Counted from the stretch's first letter, positions 31,652 to 45,913 are shown. The stretch is DNA of 64,000 bases from Bacillus sp. NTK071 (GCF_017303315.1 NZ_JAFKOI010000010.1:1-64000); one strand, 5' to 3'. Notes: generated by a model from the sequence alone, not told the origin. Numbers and translations are program-made.

Positions 31652-32617
31652 ATGGATGACACTAATCTGCCAAAGGCTGTTGTCATTGGTGGAGGAACAG
31701 GGCTATCTGTACTTCTTCGCGGACTTAAAAAGTTTCCTGTAGACATTACTGCAATTGTCACGGTCGCAGATGACGGAGGAAGTTCAGGACGTTTGCGTGA
31801 AGAGTTTGATATTCCTCCGCCAGGCGATGTGCGAAACGTAATAACGGCTTTATCAGAGGTTGAACCTCTTCTAGAAGGACTTATGCAGCACCGCTTCAAA
31901 AATGGAAATGGTCTATCGGGGCATTCACTTGGCAATTTAATGCTCGCAGCCATGACTGATATTACTGGGGATTTTGTTCAGGGTGTGCGAGAAATGTGCC
32001 GTGTTCTGAACGTACGAGGTAAAGTACTTCCTGCCTCTAATCAAAGCGTTGTCCTACATGCTGAAATGGCTGACGGTACGTTTGTTAAAGGTGAATCTCA
32101 GATCCCAAAGATGAATAAAACAATTAAAAAAGTATTTCTCTCACCACCTGGTATTAAAGCTCTACCGGAATCCTTACAGGCGATTCGTGATGCTGATCTC
32201 ATCGTACTTGGTCCTGGAAGTCTTTATACAAGCATCCTACCAAATTTACTTGTCCCTGGCGTTGCTCATGAAATTCAGCATGCAAAGGGAAGAAAAGTAT
32301 ACGTATGTAACGTGATGACACAGTTAGGTGAGACGGAAAATTATACGGCGAGTGACCACGTGCAGGCACTCATTGACCACATCGGTTATAAACTTATGGA
32401 TACAATTATTGTTAACGAACAAATGATTCCATCTTTTTATGCAAAACGCTATGCACAAGAACGAGCAGAGGTTGTGCAATACGACGAAAATCGTCTAAAG
32501 AGCTTTGGTTTTGAAGTTATCAGTGATAAGATTATTCAATACGATGAGAAGTATGTACGCCATGATGCGAAGAAGATATCATCTATTCTTTTATCATTAA
32601 TAAACGATAAAAAGTAA
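31652..32617 (+). CDS. yvcK: YvcK (gluconeogenesis factor / MgfK family)
   Basis: A 321-residue protein with the UDP-sugar-binding CofD-like fold: [17 protein letters not shown] at the N-terminus, [17 protein letters not shown] (about residues 37-53), PPPGDVRNV, and [16 protein letters not shown]. In B. subtilis YvcK binds UDP-GlcNAc and is required for normal shape and growth on gluconeogenic carbon. ATG 31652 is chosen by alignment to the family start; the frame extends upstream only within rapZ. Confidence 0.95.
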   Translation: MDDTNLPKAVVIGGGTGLSVLLRGLKKFPVDITAIVTVADDGGSSGRLREEFDIPPPGDVRNVITALSEVEPLLEGLMQHRFKNGNGLSGHSLGNLMLAAMTDITGDFVQGVREMCRVLNVRGKVLPASNQSVVLHAEMADGTFVKGESQIPKMNKTIKKVFLSPPGIKALPESLQAIRDADLIVLGPGSLYTSILPNLLVPGVAHEIQHAKGRKVYVCNVMTQLGETENYTASDHVQALIDHIGYKLMDTIIVNEQMIPSFYAKRYAQERAEVVQYDENRLKSFGFEVISDKIIQYDEKYVRHDAKKISSILLSLINDKK

Positions 32618-32663
32618 GGGTGAAGGGTCAGTGGGGCCCCTGCATGGAAAAGGGGGGATGGCA

Positions 32664-33605
32664 ATGTCATTTGCTGCTGATACAAAGAAAGAATTAACAC
32701 AGCTAGAAAGTAAGCCATGCTGTGCAAGATCAGAGCTAGCGGCGCTCATACGAATGAATGGATCCATATCGTTTGGTAATAAACAATTGATCCTGAACAT
32801 TCCAACTGAACATGCTGCCATTGCAAGAAGGATCTATACGCTTATTAAACGAATCTACAATTATGATGTTGAATTGCTAGTCCGTAAGAAAATGAGACTA
32901 AAGAAGAACAATGTTTACATTGTTCGTGTTTCCGCCAAGGCGCGAGAATTACTTGAAGATCTTGGTATTATGGATAATGCATTTACTTTCACCAGAACAA
33001 TTTCTACCGATTTCACGAAAAAATCTTGCTGTAAACGTTCTTATCTAAGAGGAGCATTTCTTGCAGGAGGTTCTATTAATCATCCGGAAACTTCCTATCA
33101 TCTAGAAATTTTCTCTATGTATGAAGAGCATACAGAATCTCTTTGTAACTTAATGAATGAATTCGGATTAAATGCCAAGATGCTTGAAAGGAAAAAAGGC
33201 TACATTGTTTATATCAAAGAAGGCGAGAAAATCACAGAGTTTCTAAGTGTAGTAGGTGCCCATCAGGCGCTTCTCTATTTCGAGGACGTTCGCATTATGA
33301 AAGATATGCGTAACTCGGTTAATCGAATTGTGAATTGTGAAACTGCTAATTTGAACAAGACAGTCGGTGCAGCTTTTCGTCAGGTTGAAAACATCCGTTT
33401 CATTGAGAAAGAGGTTGGACTTGAGATTCTCCCTGATAAATTGAGGGAAATCGCTGTGCTTCGCGTAAAGCATCAGGATGTCACATTGAAAGAACTTGGT
33501 GAAATGGTAACTGGTGGAGCGATAAGTAAATCAGGCATCAATCATCGATTACGTAAGATTGACCAGATTGCCGATAAACTGCGATCAGGTAATCCTATTT
33601 CATAA
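32664..33605 (+). CDS. whiA: WhiA, DNA-binding cell-division and sporulation-type regulator
   Basis: WhiA (313 residues) combines an N-terminal homing-endonuclease-like (LAGLIDADG) domain, lacking nuclease activity in known members, with a C-terminal helix-turn-helix ([24 protein letters not shown]). Family stretches: [10 protein letters not shown] at the start, [16 protein letters not shown] and [21 protein letters not shown]. In B. subtilis it affects cell division and chromosome segregation. ATG 32664 lies 5 bp after GGGGGGA and gives the family N-terminus. Confidence 0.96.
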   Translation: MSFAADTKKELTQLESKPCCARSELAALIRMNGSISFGNKQLILNIPTEHAAIARRIYTLIKRIYNYDVELLVRKKMRLKKNNVYIVRVSAKARELLEDLGIMDNAFTFTRTISTDFTKKSCCKRSYLRGAFLAGGSINHPETSYHLEIFSMYEEHTESLCNLMNEFGLNAKMLERKKGYIVYIKEGEKITEFLSVVGAHQALLYFEDVRIMKDMRNSVNRIVNCETANLNKTVGAAFRQVENIRFIEKEVGLEILPDKLREIAVLRVKHQDVTLKELGEMVTGGAISKSGINHRLRKIDQIADKLRSGNPIS

Positions 33606-33619
33606 ACTAGCATTGGAAA

Positions 33620-33663
33620 AAGAAAAGCTTCCACCAGCAAATGGTGGAGAGCTGCTTTTTCTA
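33620..33663 (+). terminator. Terminator after whiA
   Basis: AGCTTCCACCA pairs imperfectly with TGGTGGAGAGCT around loop GCAAA, followed by a T5 run. It may reduce read-through into crh. Confidence 0.65.
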
Positions 33664-33665
33664 CT

Positions 33666-33758
33666 AATAAGTAAGTGAGAATCAGAAAAACGATGTTTTC
33701 CAGTTTGGAACAAACGTTTTTCTAACTTTTTCTGATTTTGAGATAGCGCTTACTTATT
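33666..33758. repeat. Long interrupted inverted repeat between whiA and crh
   Basis: The outer arms AATAAGTAAG and CTTACTTATT (33666-33675 / 33749-33758) are perfect. Inside them AATCAGAAAAACG matches CGTTTTTCT and, again, TTTTTCTGATT on the other side. The structure spans 93 bp and lies beyond the whiA terminator. It could be a second terminator, a structured crh leader or a small mobile-element relic. Confidence 0.6.
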
Positions 33759-33880
33759 TAAATAATAAGAAAGTATTGAATTCAGTGATGTCTAGCTTTA
33801 GCGCTCAGGTAGGTTCCATATTGACTAAATGAGCACTGTCGCTTTTCTATCTCTGCTTTAATTAAGGGAGGAATGAAGAA

Positions 33881-34135
33881 GTGGTTCAAAAAGAAGTTGT
33901 TGTTACGTTAGATACAGGATTACAAGCACGCCCTGCAGCTCTATTCGTGCAGGAAGCAAATCGATTTAATTCGGACATTTTTCTTGAGAAAGATGGAAAG
34001 AAAGTAAATGCAAAAAGCATTATGGGTATCATGAGTCTAGCTGTTGGAACAGGTGCATCAGTTATATTAACAGTTGACGGCAATGATGAAGAAGATGCAA
34101 TTTCTTCATTAATTGAATTCGTGCAAAAAGATTAG
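33881..34135 (+). CDS. crh: Crh, catabolite-repression HPr-like protein
   Basis: An 84-residue HPr homologue. Residue 15 is Gln instead of the PTS phosphocarrier His (LQARPAA), while Ser46 is kept (AKSIMGIMSL). This combination defines Crh: it can be phosphorylated by HprK at Ser46 and act as CcpA corepressor but cannot carry PTS phosphate. The start is GTG 33881, 9 bp after GGGAGGAA. Putative CcpA sites in this window lie before glpF and atoE, and hprK is at 13936. Confidence 0.96.
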   Translation: MVQKEVVVTLDTGLQARPAALFVQEANRFNSDIFLEKDGKKVNAKSIMGIMSLAVGTGASVILTVDGNDEEDAISSLIEFVQKD

Positions 34136-34203
34136 AATGACGTGGCTTCCGCTAAATCCTAGCAGGAGCCTTTTGTTTTGCTGATTTATTGTAGATGCGG
34201 ATT

Positions 34204-34337
34204 CTTTCCGCTCCAGGGTGCTCGCTTTCCGCGGGGCGGGCGCTGAGCCTCCTCGGCGCACAAAAACATTGCGCCTGTGGGGTCTCACCTGTCCCGCTTA
34301 TCCCGCAGGAGTCGAGCACCCTTCCGCTCCAATCAAC
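34204..34337 (-). repeat. Dispersed hairpin element, copy 4 (full length, minus orientation)
   Basis: In element orientation: TTGGAGCGGAAGGGTGCTCG ... CGAGCACCCTGGAGCGG. The outer stem is AGGGTGCTCG / CGAGCACCCT; the apical stem is GGCGCA / TGCGCC with a long loop. It lies between the convergent crh and clpP genes, in the clpP direction, and takes up most of the 34136-34454 gap. Confidence 0.92.
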
Positions 34338-34403
34338 TTTGTATCCTCTTATACAAAACCCAAATCAATAAATCCTTTAAAAAAGAACTTTTATTAAAAT
34401 ACA

Positions 34404-34443
34404 AACCAAAAACCGCCACTCCCTAATCGGAGAGGCGGTTTGG
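34404..34443 (-). terminator. clpP terminator
   Basis: On the minus strand AACCGCCTCTCC pairs with GGAGTGGCGGTT (one mismatch) and is followed by TTTTTGG. Nearly symmetrical, so it may also work for the plus strand. Confidence 0.8.
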
Positions 34444-34454
34444 TTATTCGTGTA

Positions 34455-35039
34455 TTAAGCTTTTTTCTCCATTACTTCGTCAATCAAGCCATATTCTTTC
34501 GCTTCATTTGCTTCCATGAAACGGTCACGATCTGTGTCGCGATCAATTGTTTCAAGTGGCTGACCAGTACGTTCAGCAAGAATCTTGTTAAGCTTTTCGC
34601 GCATTTGAATAATACGTTTTGCATGAATTTCAATATCTGATGCTTGACCCTGAGTACCGCCAAGTGGTTGGTGAATCATAACTTCACTGTTTGGAAGGGC
34701 ATAACGCTTTCCTGGCTCACCAGCTGCAAGAAGGAATGCTCCCATAGAAGCTGCCATACCAATACAGATGGTAGAAACTTTTGGTTTAATGAACTGCATT
34801 GTATCGTAGATTGCCATTCCTGCTGTGATTGACCCACCAGGGCTGTTAATGTAAAGTGAAATATCTTTATCCGGATCTTCAGCTGCAAGGAAAAGTAGCT
34901 GTGCTACTACTGCGTTTGATACATTATCATCGATTGCAGTACCAAGCATGATGATGCGGTCTTTAAGAAGACGAGAGTAAATATCGTACGCTCTTTCACC
35001 GCGGTTTGTTTGTTCAATTACCGTTGGAATTAAAACCAT
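34455..35039 (-). CDS. clpP: ATP-dependent Clp protease proteolytic subunit
   Basis: ClpP (194 residues) forms the tetradecameric serine-protease chamber used with ClpX, ClpC or ClpE. The catalytic triad Ser98 (GMAASMGAF), His123 (MIHQPLGG) and Asp172 is intact. The start at 35039 gives [11 protein letters not shown], the family N-terminus, with GGGAGGA at good distance; an in-frame ATG at 35063 is rejected. A CtsR operator lies 62 bp upstream. Substrates are expected to include proteins tagged by the tmRNA/SmpB system encoded at 49.6-50.5 kb. Confidence 0.98.
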   Translation of the reverse strand: MVLIPTVIEQTNRGERAYDIYSRLLKDRIIMLGTAIDDNVSNAVVAQLLFLAAEDPDKDISLYINSPGGSITAGMAIYDTMQFIKPKVSTICIGMAASMGAFLLAAGEPGKRYALPNSEVMIHQPLGGTQGQASDIEIHAKRIIQMREKLNKILAERTGQPLETIDRDTDRDRFMEANEAKEYGLIDEVMEKKA

Positions 35040-35100
35040 TTTAAATTCCTCCCTTATTTTCATTAAATATGTAGTTGCTGTACGTTCATCATACCTAAAA

Positions 35101-35117
35101 GGTCAATATAGGTCAAA
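35101..35117. promoter_or_regulatory. CtsR operator of clpP
   Basis: The heptad repeat GGTCAAT-ATA-GGTCAAA matches the CtsR consensus (RGTCAAANANRGTCAAA) at all but one fixed position. It lies in the clpP 5-prime region, so the gene is likely in the class III heat-shock regulon. Confidence 0.88.
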
Positions 35118-35204
35118 TAAAGTGCTGTGGTATTTTTTGAAGGTAAGAATGGAATGTGTCTTCGTCCCATCCACCTACATCCATTTTCCCCGCATCCCCT
35201 TATT

Positions 35205-35591
35205 TTAAACGGATCGACTGTTCCTTTTTTGGATGCGACTATCCGCAAGAAAGTACGCTGCTATTCTTCTTTCTACCTGATTTCTTATTTGAACAGAAGT
35301 ATAGCGGTATGTTTGATTATAACCCCGACAATACACTGTACAAACAACGATCTCATCTTTTGTATTCTCTATGTAAACCCGAATACCTTTTGAATGGAGA
35401 AGGGATTTTGATTGTTTTAAATCCTGAACGGCTATTGAGACGACATTACGTAGAAGTACCAAATAAGGCCGTGGGAGCTTCATATGAGAATGTGTAATCC
35501 ACATCATATCGAGCTCCAGCACTTTTTTAAGGTAAGGGAGTATGAGGTAATTTCGTACAGCCTTAGTCTCTTCTTTACTTAATTGGAACAT
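35205..35591 (-). CDS. Conserved hypothetical protein, possibly YhjD-like
   Basis: A 129-residue soluble protein: MFQLSKEETKAVRNYLILP at the start, then charged helical sequence with KLPRPYLVLLRNV and a beta-rich second half (GIRVYIE, IVVCTVYCRGY, RYTSVQIRNQVERRI). The overall pattern resembles small Bacillus proteins of the YhjD type, but this is from memory and uncertain. ATG 35591 follows GGCGGTGG; a longer frame to 35657 has no ribosome-binding site. It lies between the clpP promoter region and tRNA-Arg. Function unknown. Confidence 0.55.
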   Translation of the reverse strand: MFQLSKEETKAVRNYLILPYLKKVLELDMMWITHSHMKLPRPYLVLLRNVVSIAVQDLKQSKSLLHSKGIRVYIENTKDEIVVCTVYCRGYNQTYRYTSVQIRNQVERRIAAYFLADSRIQKRNSRSV

Positions 35592-35770
35592 GAATGCCAC
35601 CGCCTGTTGAGAACATATGTTTGGTTTAACTTTACTATGAGACGTTGGAGACGTCAAGAAGCAGAAAAGAAATTTCGGATATTTGCATCATTGATTACGT
35701 TTATGATGGTAAAAAATCACCTTGCAAATAAGATGGTCATCACGTATAATAATCCTTGCGCTAAACATAC

Positions 35771-35849
35771 GCGCCCGTAGCTCAGTCGGATAGAGCGGTG
35801 GTTTCCGGTACCGCGTCAGTCGGGGGTTCGAATCCCTCCGGGCGCACCA
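35771..35849 (+). tRNA. tRNA-Arg (anticodon CCG)
   Basis: A full cloverleaf: acceptor GCGCCCG/CGGGCGC, D stem GCTC/GAGC, anticodon stem GTGGT/ACCGC around loop TTCCGGT (anticodon CCG, reading CGG), T arm GGGGG TTCGAAT CCCTC, discriminator A, and an encoded CCA. Confidence 0.97.
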
Positions 35850-35861
35850 ACTACATAATTT

Positions 35862-35895
35862 CCAATCCCTCTCGCAATGGCGAGGGGGATTTTTA
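35862..35895 (+). terminator. tRNA-Arg terminator
   Basis: AATCCCTCTCGC pairs with GCGAGGGGGATT (one wobble), then TTTT. Confidence 0.8.
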
Positions 35896-35940
35896 GTTAC
35901 AAAAAAAGAAGAGTAGAACTCGTCCACTCTTTAGAATCAG

Positions 35941-36246
35941 TTATGGTTTTCTAACAGGCTTATTTTTGTGATCTTTTGGTCCTTGTTCTTTTTGTTCTTT
36001 GTTGCTTGCTCCAATCATCGTATTCTTGAAGCCCGAGTGCACTCCAGTAGCACTTAGTCCAAGCCATAATCCTATTAAAAAGGCTTTTTTGAAATCCTCC
36101 GGGTCAACGTAGATATAGCTCAATACAATCCCTATTACTATTGAAAGCACTGGTAGAAACCTAGTTGGAAACCCCATGATCTTGAAGAGTTGTACAACCC
36201 CGATGATGACTGGAAGCAAAGCAATTCCATCTACAGTAATATCCAT
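35941..36246 (-). CDS. Phage A118-type holin-like protein
   Basis: A 101-residue protein. Three hydrophobic segments (about 8-25, 30-48 and 55-72) are followed by a very polar tail rich in Lys, Glu and Asn. The arrangement, with IGVVQLFKIMGFPTRFLPVLS and DFKKAFLIGLWLGLSATGVHS, fits the Listeria phage A118 holin family. It stands alone beside a tRNA gene with no other phage genes near, so it is either a relic of an integrated phage or a domesticated holin. Ribosome-binding site AAGGAGG is on the minus strand. Confidence 0.78.
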   Translation of the reverse strand: MDITVDGIALLPVIIGVVQLFKIMGFPTRFLPVLSIVIGIVLSYIYVDPEDFKKAFLIGLWLGLSATGVHSGFKNTMIGASNKEQKEQGPKDHKNKPVRKP

Positions 36247-36436
36247 GGTATTTGCCTCCTTTATCTCTCTATAAGACAGTTTATGTAGAAAAATGACAGT
36301 GGTTTGGGCAAAATCCTTATTCTAATAATAATTCTTGTCGCATAAGGTGGTTAAATGACTGAATATTCAGGTCATTATCATTTTTCCCATACCATAAGCT
36401 GAAATATTATAGTATGATGAAGTTGGAGGGATTGCG

Positions 36437-37732
36437 ATGGAATTAGGATTGATTCAAAAGCAAACAACGAAACTAGTCATGACAACCCAGTTGCATCAGG
36501 CAATTTCAATACTACAATATTCTACAGCTGAATTACTGGAGTATGTGAAAGAACAGGCTCTTGAAAATCCTCTTATTGAATTGCAATCTTCATCATGGGA
36601 AGGTGGCGTTCGTTCTTCGAAACGCACTTATGATGGGGAGACCAAGAAAGATCCACTTGAGTATGCGGAATCAAGAAAAAGCTTGCAGGATGAGCTTCAC
36701 GAACAGGCTAGATGTTTGAAGCTTTCACTAAAGATAGAGAGGCTTGTTCATTACCTAATTGATAATGTTGATGATGCTGGTTATTTAAGGTTAAATGAAT
36801 TTGAAATGATGTCCTTACTCCATGTAAAGAAAGAAGAAATAGACGAAGCGGTTCAACATGTTCAGCTTCTTGATCCCATAGGTATCGGCGCACGTTCTCT
36901 TTCGGAATGTCTTTACCTTCAGCTTAATGAAACTAATTCATTACATGAGCTAGCTCGAGAACTAGTGCAAGAGAATTTGAAAGCGCTAGCAGAGAAGAAG
37001 TTTAGAGATCTTGCTAAAGAGTACAATGTATCCGCTTTAGAAATACAGCGTGCGGCTGACCTCATTGCAACACTCGATCCTCGACCAGGAGCAAAGTGGG
37101 CTGTTGAGAGGCCTTCTTACGTTGTTCCTGATGTAATGATTGAAGAAAAGAACGGTACATTTACAATCACTTTATTGGATGATGAGTTACCTACAATGAA
37201 GGTAAGTAACGATTATAAATCGTTTAAAACAATTGAAGCAGCTGAATATTTAAAAGATAAGTACCAGCAGGTCAACTGGTTGTTAAAAAGCATCGAGCAA
37301 AGAAAGCAGACACTTCGCGCGATCATGAAGGTATTTATTCTTCATCAGCAAGGCTTCTTGAAATACGGAATAGGTGATCTCGCTCCTTTAACATTGAAAG
37401 AAGTGGCGATAGAAGCGAATGTTCATGAGTCTACGGTAAGTCGAGCAATCAAAAGCAAATATGTCCAAACTCCTCAAGGTTTGTTTGCACTAAAAGATTT
37501 ATTTACCTCTAGACTTTCGAGTGACTCATTAGAAGGTGCTTCTTCTTCCAGTGTGAAGTTATTCATTAAAGAGCTTGTTGAGAACGAAAGTAAGCTAAAG
37601 CCTCTGTCCGATCAAAAGATAGTAGAAGCTCTCCATATCCAGAAGGGAGTGGAGGTATCGAGGCGAACAATTGCAAAGTACCGAGATGAACTTAACATAG
37701 TAAGTTCTTCAAAACGAAAGAGATTTGTCTAA
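36437..37732 (+). CDS. rpoN: RNA polymerase sigma-54 factor (SigL)
   Basis: RpoN/SigL (431 residues) directs transcription from -24/-12 promoters and needs an enhancer-binding activator. The Gln-rich region I is at the N-terminus (LIQKQTTKLVMTTQLHQAISILQ), core-binding sequence is in the middle with LDPRPGAKWA, and a helix-turn-helix HESTVSRAIKSKYVQTPQG is followed by the RpoN box SRRTIAKYRDELNI near the end. ATG 36437 follows TTGGAGGG. No -24/-12 promoter was noticed in this window. Confidence 0.97.
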   Translation: MELGLIQKQTTKLVMTTQLHQAISILQYSTAELLEYVKEQALENPLIELQSSSWEGGVRSSKRTYDGETKKDPLEYAESRKSLQDELHEQARCLKLSLKIERLVHYLIDNVDDAGYLRLNEFEMMSLLHVKKEEIDEAVQHVQLLDPIGIGARSLSECLYLQLNETNSLHELARELVQENLKALAEKKFRDLAKEYNVSALEIQRAADLIATLDPRPGAKWAVERPSYVVPDVMIEEKNGTFTITLLDDELPTMKVSNDYKSFKTIEAAEYLKDKYQQVNWLLKSIEQRKQTLRAIMKVFILHQQGFLKYGIGDLAPLTLKEVAIEANVHESTVSRAIKSKYVQTPQGLFALKDLFTSRLSSDSLEGASSSSVKLFIKELVENESKLKPLSDQKIVEALHIQKGVEVSRRTIAKYRDELNIVSSSKRKRFV

Positions 37733-37760
37733 CAGCTGCAGAGGCAGCTGATTTTTTTTT
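37733..37760 (+). terminator. rpoN terminator
   Basis: CAGCTG-CAGAGG-CAGCTG stem-loop followed by A and a T9 run. Confidence 0.85.
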
Positions 37761-37812
37761 GCTTAGAATTCTTACATTCAGTAAACTAGAACAATGACGG
37801 GAGGTTTAGTAA

Positions 37813-38049
37813 ATGGGAAAATCGGTTATTTTGTATACGAAGGAGACATGCCCACTTTGTAATGAAGCTTATTACCTTCTCCAAGATCTCCAAGAAGAAG
37901 TGGACTTTTCCTTGAAAACGGTAGATATTTATCAAGATGAGGCGCTTTTGGAAAAGTTTATGGTGATGATCCCGGTTGTTGAAATAGACGGAGAAGTAGT
38001 GGATTATGGGCGATTATCAAAAATTTCGCTAAGAAAACGCTTACTTTAA
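37813..38049 (+). CDS. Glutaredoxin family protein (DUF836-type)
   Basis: A 78-residue thioredoxin-fold protein. Redox motif CPLC is at residues 14-17 (TKETCPLCNEAY); cis-proline is in MIPVVEIDGEVV (about residue 55). It is probably a small thiol oxidoreductase; the partner is unknown. ATG 37813 follows GGGAGG. It sits just before the cggR promoter, and its end lies 20 bp from that -35 box. Confidence 0.82.
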   Translation: MGKSVILYTKETCPLCNEAYYLLQDLQEEVDFSLKTVDIYQDEALLEKFMVMIPVVEIDGEVVDYGRLSKISLRKRLL

Positions 38050-38068
38050 AATTTTCAGTATAACATAG

Positions 38069-38097
38069 TTGCCCATGCTTTTGGCAACTGCTACAAT
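38069..38097 (+). promoter_or_regulatory. cggR-gapA operon promoter
   Basis: TTGCCC, 17-bp spacer, TACAAT. The predicted start site near 38104 lies before the CggR operator. Confidence 0.8.
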
Positions 38098-38129
38098 GAA
38101 AATTGTAAGAAGTTCTTTTTTGATCCAGG

Positions 38130-38165
38130 TGGGACTAAAAATGTCTAAGCGGGACATAATACGTC
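38130..38165 (+). promoter_or_regulatory. CggR operator
   Basis: Two tandem half-sites, TGGGAC-N6-TGTC and CGGGAC-N6-CGTC, are separated by TAAG. This is the arrangement CGGGACN6TGTCN4CGGGACN6TGTC known for B. subtilis CggR, with one change in each half. It lies downstream of the start site, as in B. subtilis, so bound CggR would block elongation until fructose-1,6-bisphosphate is present. Confidence 0.93.
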
Positions 38166-38200
38166 TCAGGAAAAGAAAAGAATCACAGGGGAGACGAATT

Positions 38201-40287
<2,087 letters not shown>

Positions 40288-40304
40288 TAAGAATTGTTAA
40301 TAGA

Positions 40305-40336
40305 GGAGGAGGAAGTCTTGAGCCTTCCTCCTTTTC
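40305..40336 (+). terminator. Weak terminator/attenuator between gapA and pgk
   Basis: AGGAGGAAG / CTTCCTCCT stem with only TTTT after it. A partial terminator would explain higher gapA than pgk expression, as known in B. subtilis. Confidence 0.65.
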
Positions 40337-40413
40337 CATGTATTTTAATTAGCTCCATTTAAAAGGTGGAGAGATTTACCTTTTATTATTTTTTGCAGAG
40401 GAGGACACGCGAG

Positions 40414-41598
40414 ATGAACAAAAAATCGATTCGCGACGTCGAATTAAAAGGCAAAAAGGTATTTTGCCGCGTAGATTTCAATGTACCTATGGAAGATGGC
40501 AAGGTAACAGATGAAACACGCATTAAAGCAGCACTTCCTACGATTCAGCATTTGTCTGATCAAGGGGCAAAAGTAATCCTTGCAAGTCATCTGGGTCGTC
40601 CAAAAGGTGAAGCTGTTGATGAGTTACGTCTTGATCCGGTTGCAGACCGCTTGAGTGATCTCATTGGCAAAACCGTTACAAAAACAGACGCTGTCTATGG
40701 TGAAGAAGTAGACCGTGCTATTGAAGACCTTCAAGAAGGCGATCTTCTTCTTATTGAGAATGTTCGTTTTGAAGCTGGAGAAGAGAAAAATGATGAAGAA
40801 CTTGCGAAGAAATTTGCTGCAATGGCAGATCTCTATGTAAACGATGCTTTTGGAGCTGCACACCGTGCTCATGCTTCAACAGAAGGTATTGCTCATCATA
40901 TTCCTGCTGTAGCTGGTTTCTTGATGGAGAAAGAGCTTGAAGTTCTTGGAAGTGCTCTAACAGAACCTTCTCGCCCATTTACAGCTATTGTTGGTGGAGC
41001 GAAAGTAAAAGACAAAATCGGTGTAATTGATCACCTACTTGATAAAGTAGATAACTTGATCATTGGCGGCGGTCTTGCTTATACATTTGTGAAAGCTCTT
41101 GGACATGAAGTTGGTTTGTCTCTTCTTGAAGAAGACAAAATCGATCTTGCTAAATCCTTCATGGACAAAGCAAAAGAAAAAGGCGTTAATTTCTACATGC
41201 CACAAGACGTAGTAATTGGCGACGATTTTTCAAATGATGCAAACACGAAAGTAGTATCCATTGAAGAAATTCCTTCCGATTGGGAAGCACTTGATATCGG
41301 ACCGAAAACGAGAGAAACGTACAGCAAAGTGATTGCTGACTCTAAGCTCGTGATCTGGAACGGACCAATGGGTGTATTTGAACTAGAAGTTTACGCTAAT
41401 GGTACAAAAGCTGTAGCTGAAGCTCTAGCAAATGCAAATGACACGTACTCTGTTATTGGCGGAGGAGATTCCGCAGCAGCTGTAGAGAAATTCGGATATG
41501 CTGATCAAATGAGCCATATTTCTACTGGTGGCGGTGCATCTCTTGAATTCATGGAAGGTAAAGAACTTCCTGGCGTTGTCGCACTTAACGACAAGTAA
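40414..41598 (+). CDS. pgk: Phosphoglycerate kinase
   Basis: Pgk (394 residues) makes ATP from 1,3-bisphosphoglycerate. Features: [20 protein letters not shown] (about residues 17-36), the basic patch SHLGRPKG (about 61-68), [12 protein letters not shown] and the C-terminal nucleotide-binding [17 protein letters not shown] 40414 follows GAGGAGGA; an in-frame codon at 40366 is too early for the family. Confidence 0.98.
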   Translation: MNKKSIRDVELKGKKVFCRVDFNVPMEDGKVTDETRIKAALPTIQHLSDQGAKVILASHLGRPKGEAVDELRLDPVADRLSDLIGKTVTKTDAVYGEEVDRAIEDLQEGDLLLIENVRFEAGEEKNDEELAKKFAAMADLYVNDAFGAAHRAHASTEGIAHHIPAVAGFLMEKELEVLGSALTEPSRPFTAIVGGAKVKDKIGVIDHLLDKVDNLIIGGGLAYTFVKALGHEVGLSLLEEDKIDLAKSFMDKAKEKGVNFYMPQDVVIGDDFSNDANTKVVSIEEIPSDWEALDIGPKTRETYSKVIADSKLVIWNGPMGVFELEVYANGTKAVAEALANANDTYSVIGGGDSAAAVEKFGYADQMSHISTGGGASLEFMEGKELPGVVALNDK

Positions 41599-41631
41599 AA
41601 TACTTATGTTTAATTCTAAAAAGGATGGTGA

Positions 41632-45238
<3,607 letters not shown>

Positions 45239-45245
45239 GTTGAAC

Positions 45246-45275
45246 AACCCCCGTGTGAAAACGCGGGGGTTTTTT
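45246..45275 (+). terminator. eno (glycolytic operon) terminator
   Basis: AACCCCCG and CGGGGGTT pair, with an inner CG step, followed by TTTTTT. Confidence 0.92.
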
Positions 45276-45370
45276 GATTTGGATTTTTATTCTTACTTAA
45301 AATTTCTTTTTTCTAAAGGATGGTTGTTTTGAAAGTGGGTTTGTATGAAGAACCACACTTCATAGCTGGT

Positions 45371-45496
45371 TGGAGCAGAAGGTGCTCGACTCCTGCGGGA
45401 TTAGCGGGACAGGTGAGACCCCACAGGCGCGCCCCAAGCGCGCCGAGGAGGCTCACCGCCCGCCCCGCGGAAAGCGAGCACCTGGAGCGCAAATCA
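45371..45496 (+). repeat. Dispersed hairpin element, copy 5 (full length)
   Basis: Starts TTGGAGCAGAAGGTGCTCG and ends CGAGCACCTGGAGCGCAAAT. Outer stem AGGTGCTCG / CGAGCACCT (one pair shorter than copies 3 and 4 on both sides), apical stem GGCGCGC / GCGCGCC. Left flank ACCACACTTC and right flank CTACTCTTAT...GTCTACAA match copy 2. It lies 130 bp after eno and fills part of the 45239-45671 gap; the remainder holds no gene. Confidence 0.92.
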
Positions 45497-45671
45497 GCCA
45501 CTACTCTTATCGGAACAACGTCTACAAAAACAGTCGTTACCGTTCAAGAAGTGTTAACACAATGTTAAGAAGGTATGAGAATGTCCTGTATTCCCGAAAT
45601 AGATTGCTTTTACTGAAAATTTTATGGTAAATTTATAGTATTGGAAAGGCTATAGTCCGGGAGGTGGAATC

Positions 45672-45902
45672 ATGCATCTTGCAGCTACAATTGCGTTAGT
45701 TATCGTATCAGTCTTATTAATCACTGTTGTCTTGCTACAATCTAGTAAAAGTGCTGGATTATCAGGAGCGATTACAGGTGGAGCAGAGCAACTATTCGGA
45801 AAACAGAAAGCCCGCGGTTTTGAAGCGGTTTTAAATAAAGTGACGGTCGTACTCGCCGTTTTGTTCTTTGTTCTTTCAATTCTCGTTGCGTATCTTGTGT
45901 AA
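45672..45902 (+). CDS. secG: Protein translocase subunit SecG
   Basis: SecG (76 residues) is the small accessory subunit of the SecYEG channel. Two membrane helices (about 5-20 and 55-74) flank the conserved loop LLQSSKSAGLSGAITGGAEQLFGK. Length is identical to B. subtilis SecG. ATG 45672 follows GGGAGGTGG. It is bracketed by repeat copies 5 and 6 and closed by its own terminator, so it appears separate from est-rnr. Confidence 0.96.
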   Translation: MHLAATIALVIVSVLLITVVLLQSSKSAGLSGAITGGAEQLFGKQKARGFEAVLNKVTVVLAVLFFVLSILVAYLV

Positions 45903-45913
45903 CGTATTTAAGA

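Noticed and set aside
33741-33756. cre-like AGATAGCGCTTACT upstream of crh
   Set aside because: Three fixed positions on the left half do not match, and the bases belong to the long inverted repeat.
35127-35497. Plus-strand open frames upstream of clpP
   Set aside because: They lie opposite the minus-strand hypothetical gene at 35205-35591, which has a better ribosome-binding site and protein-like composition.
45320-45630. Overlapping open frames across repeat copy 5 (also at 19911-20212 and 45982-46170)
   Set aside because: They exist because the GC-rich repeat lacks stops. Their products only translate the repeat (for example GLAGQVRPHR) and have no proper start signals.
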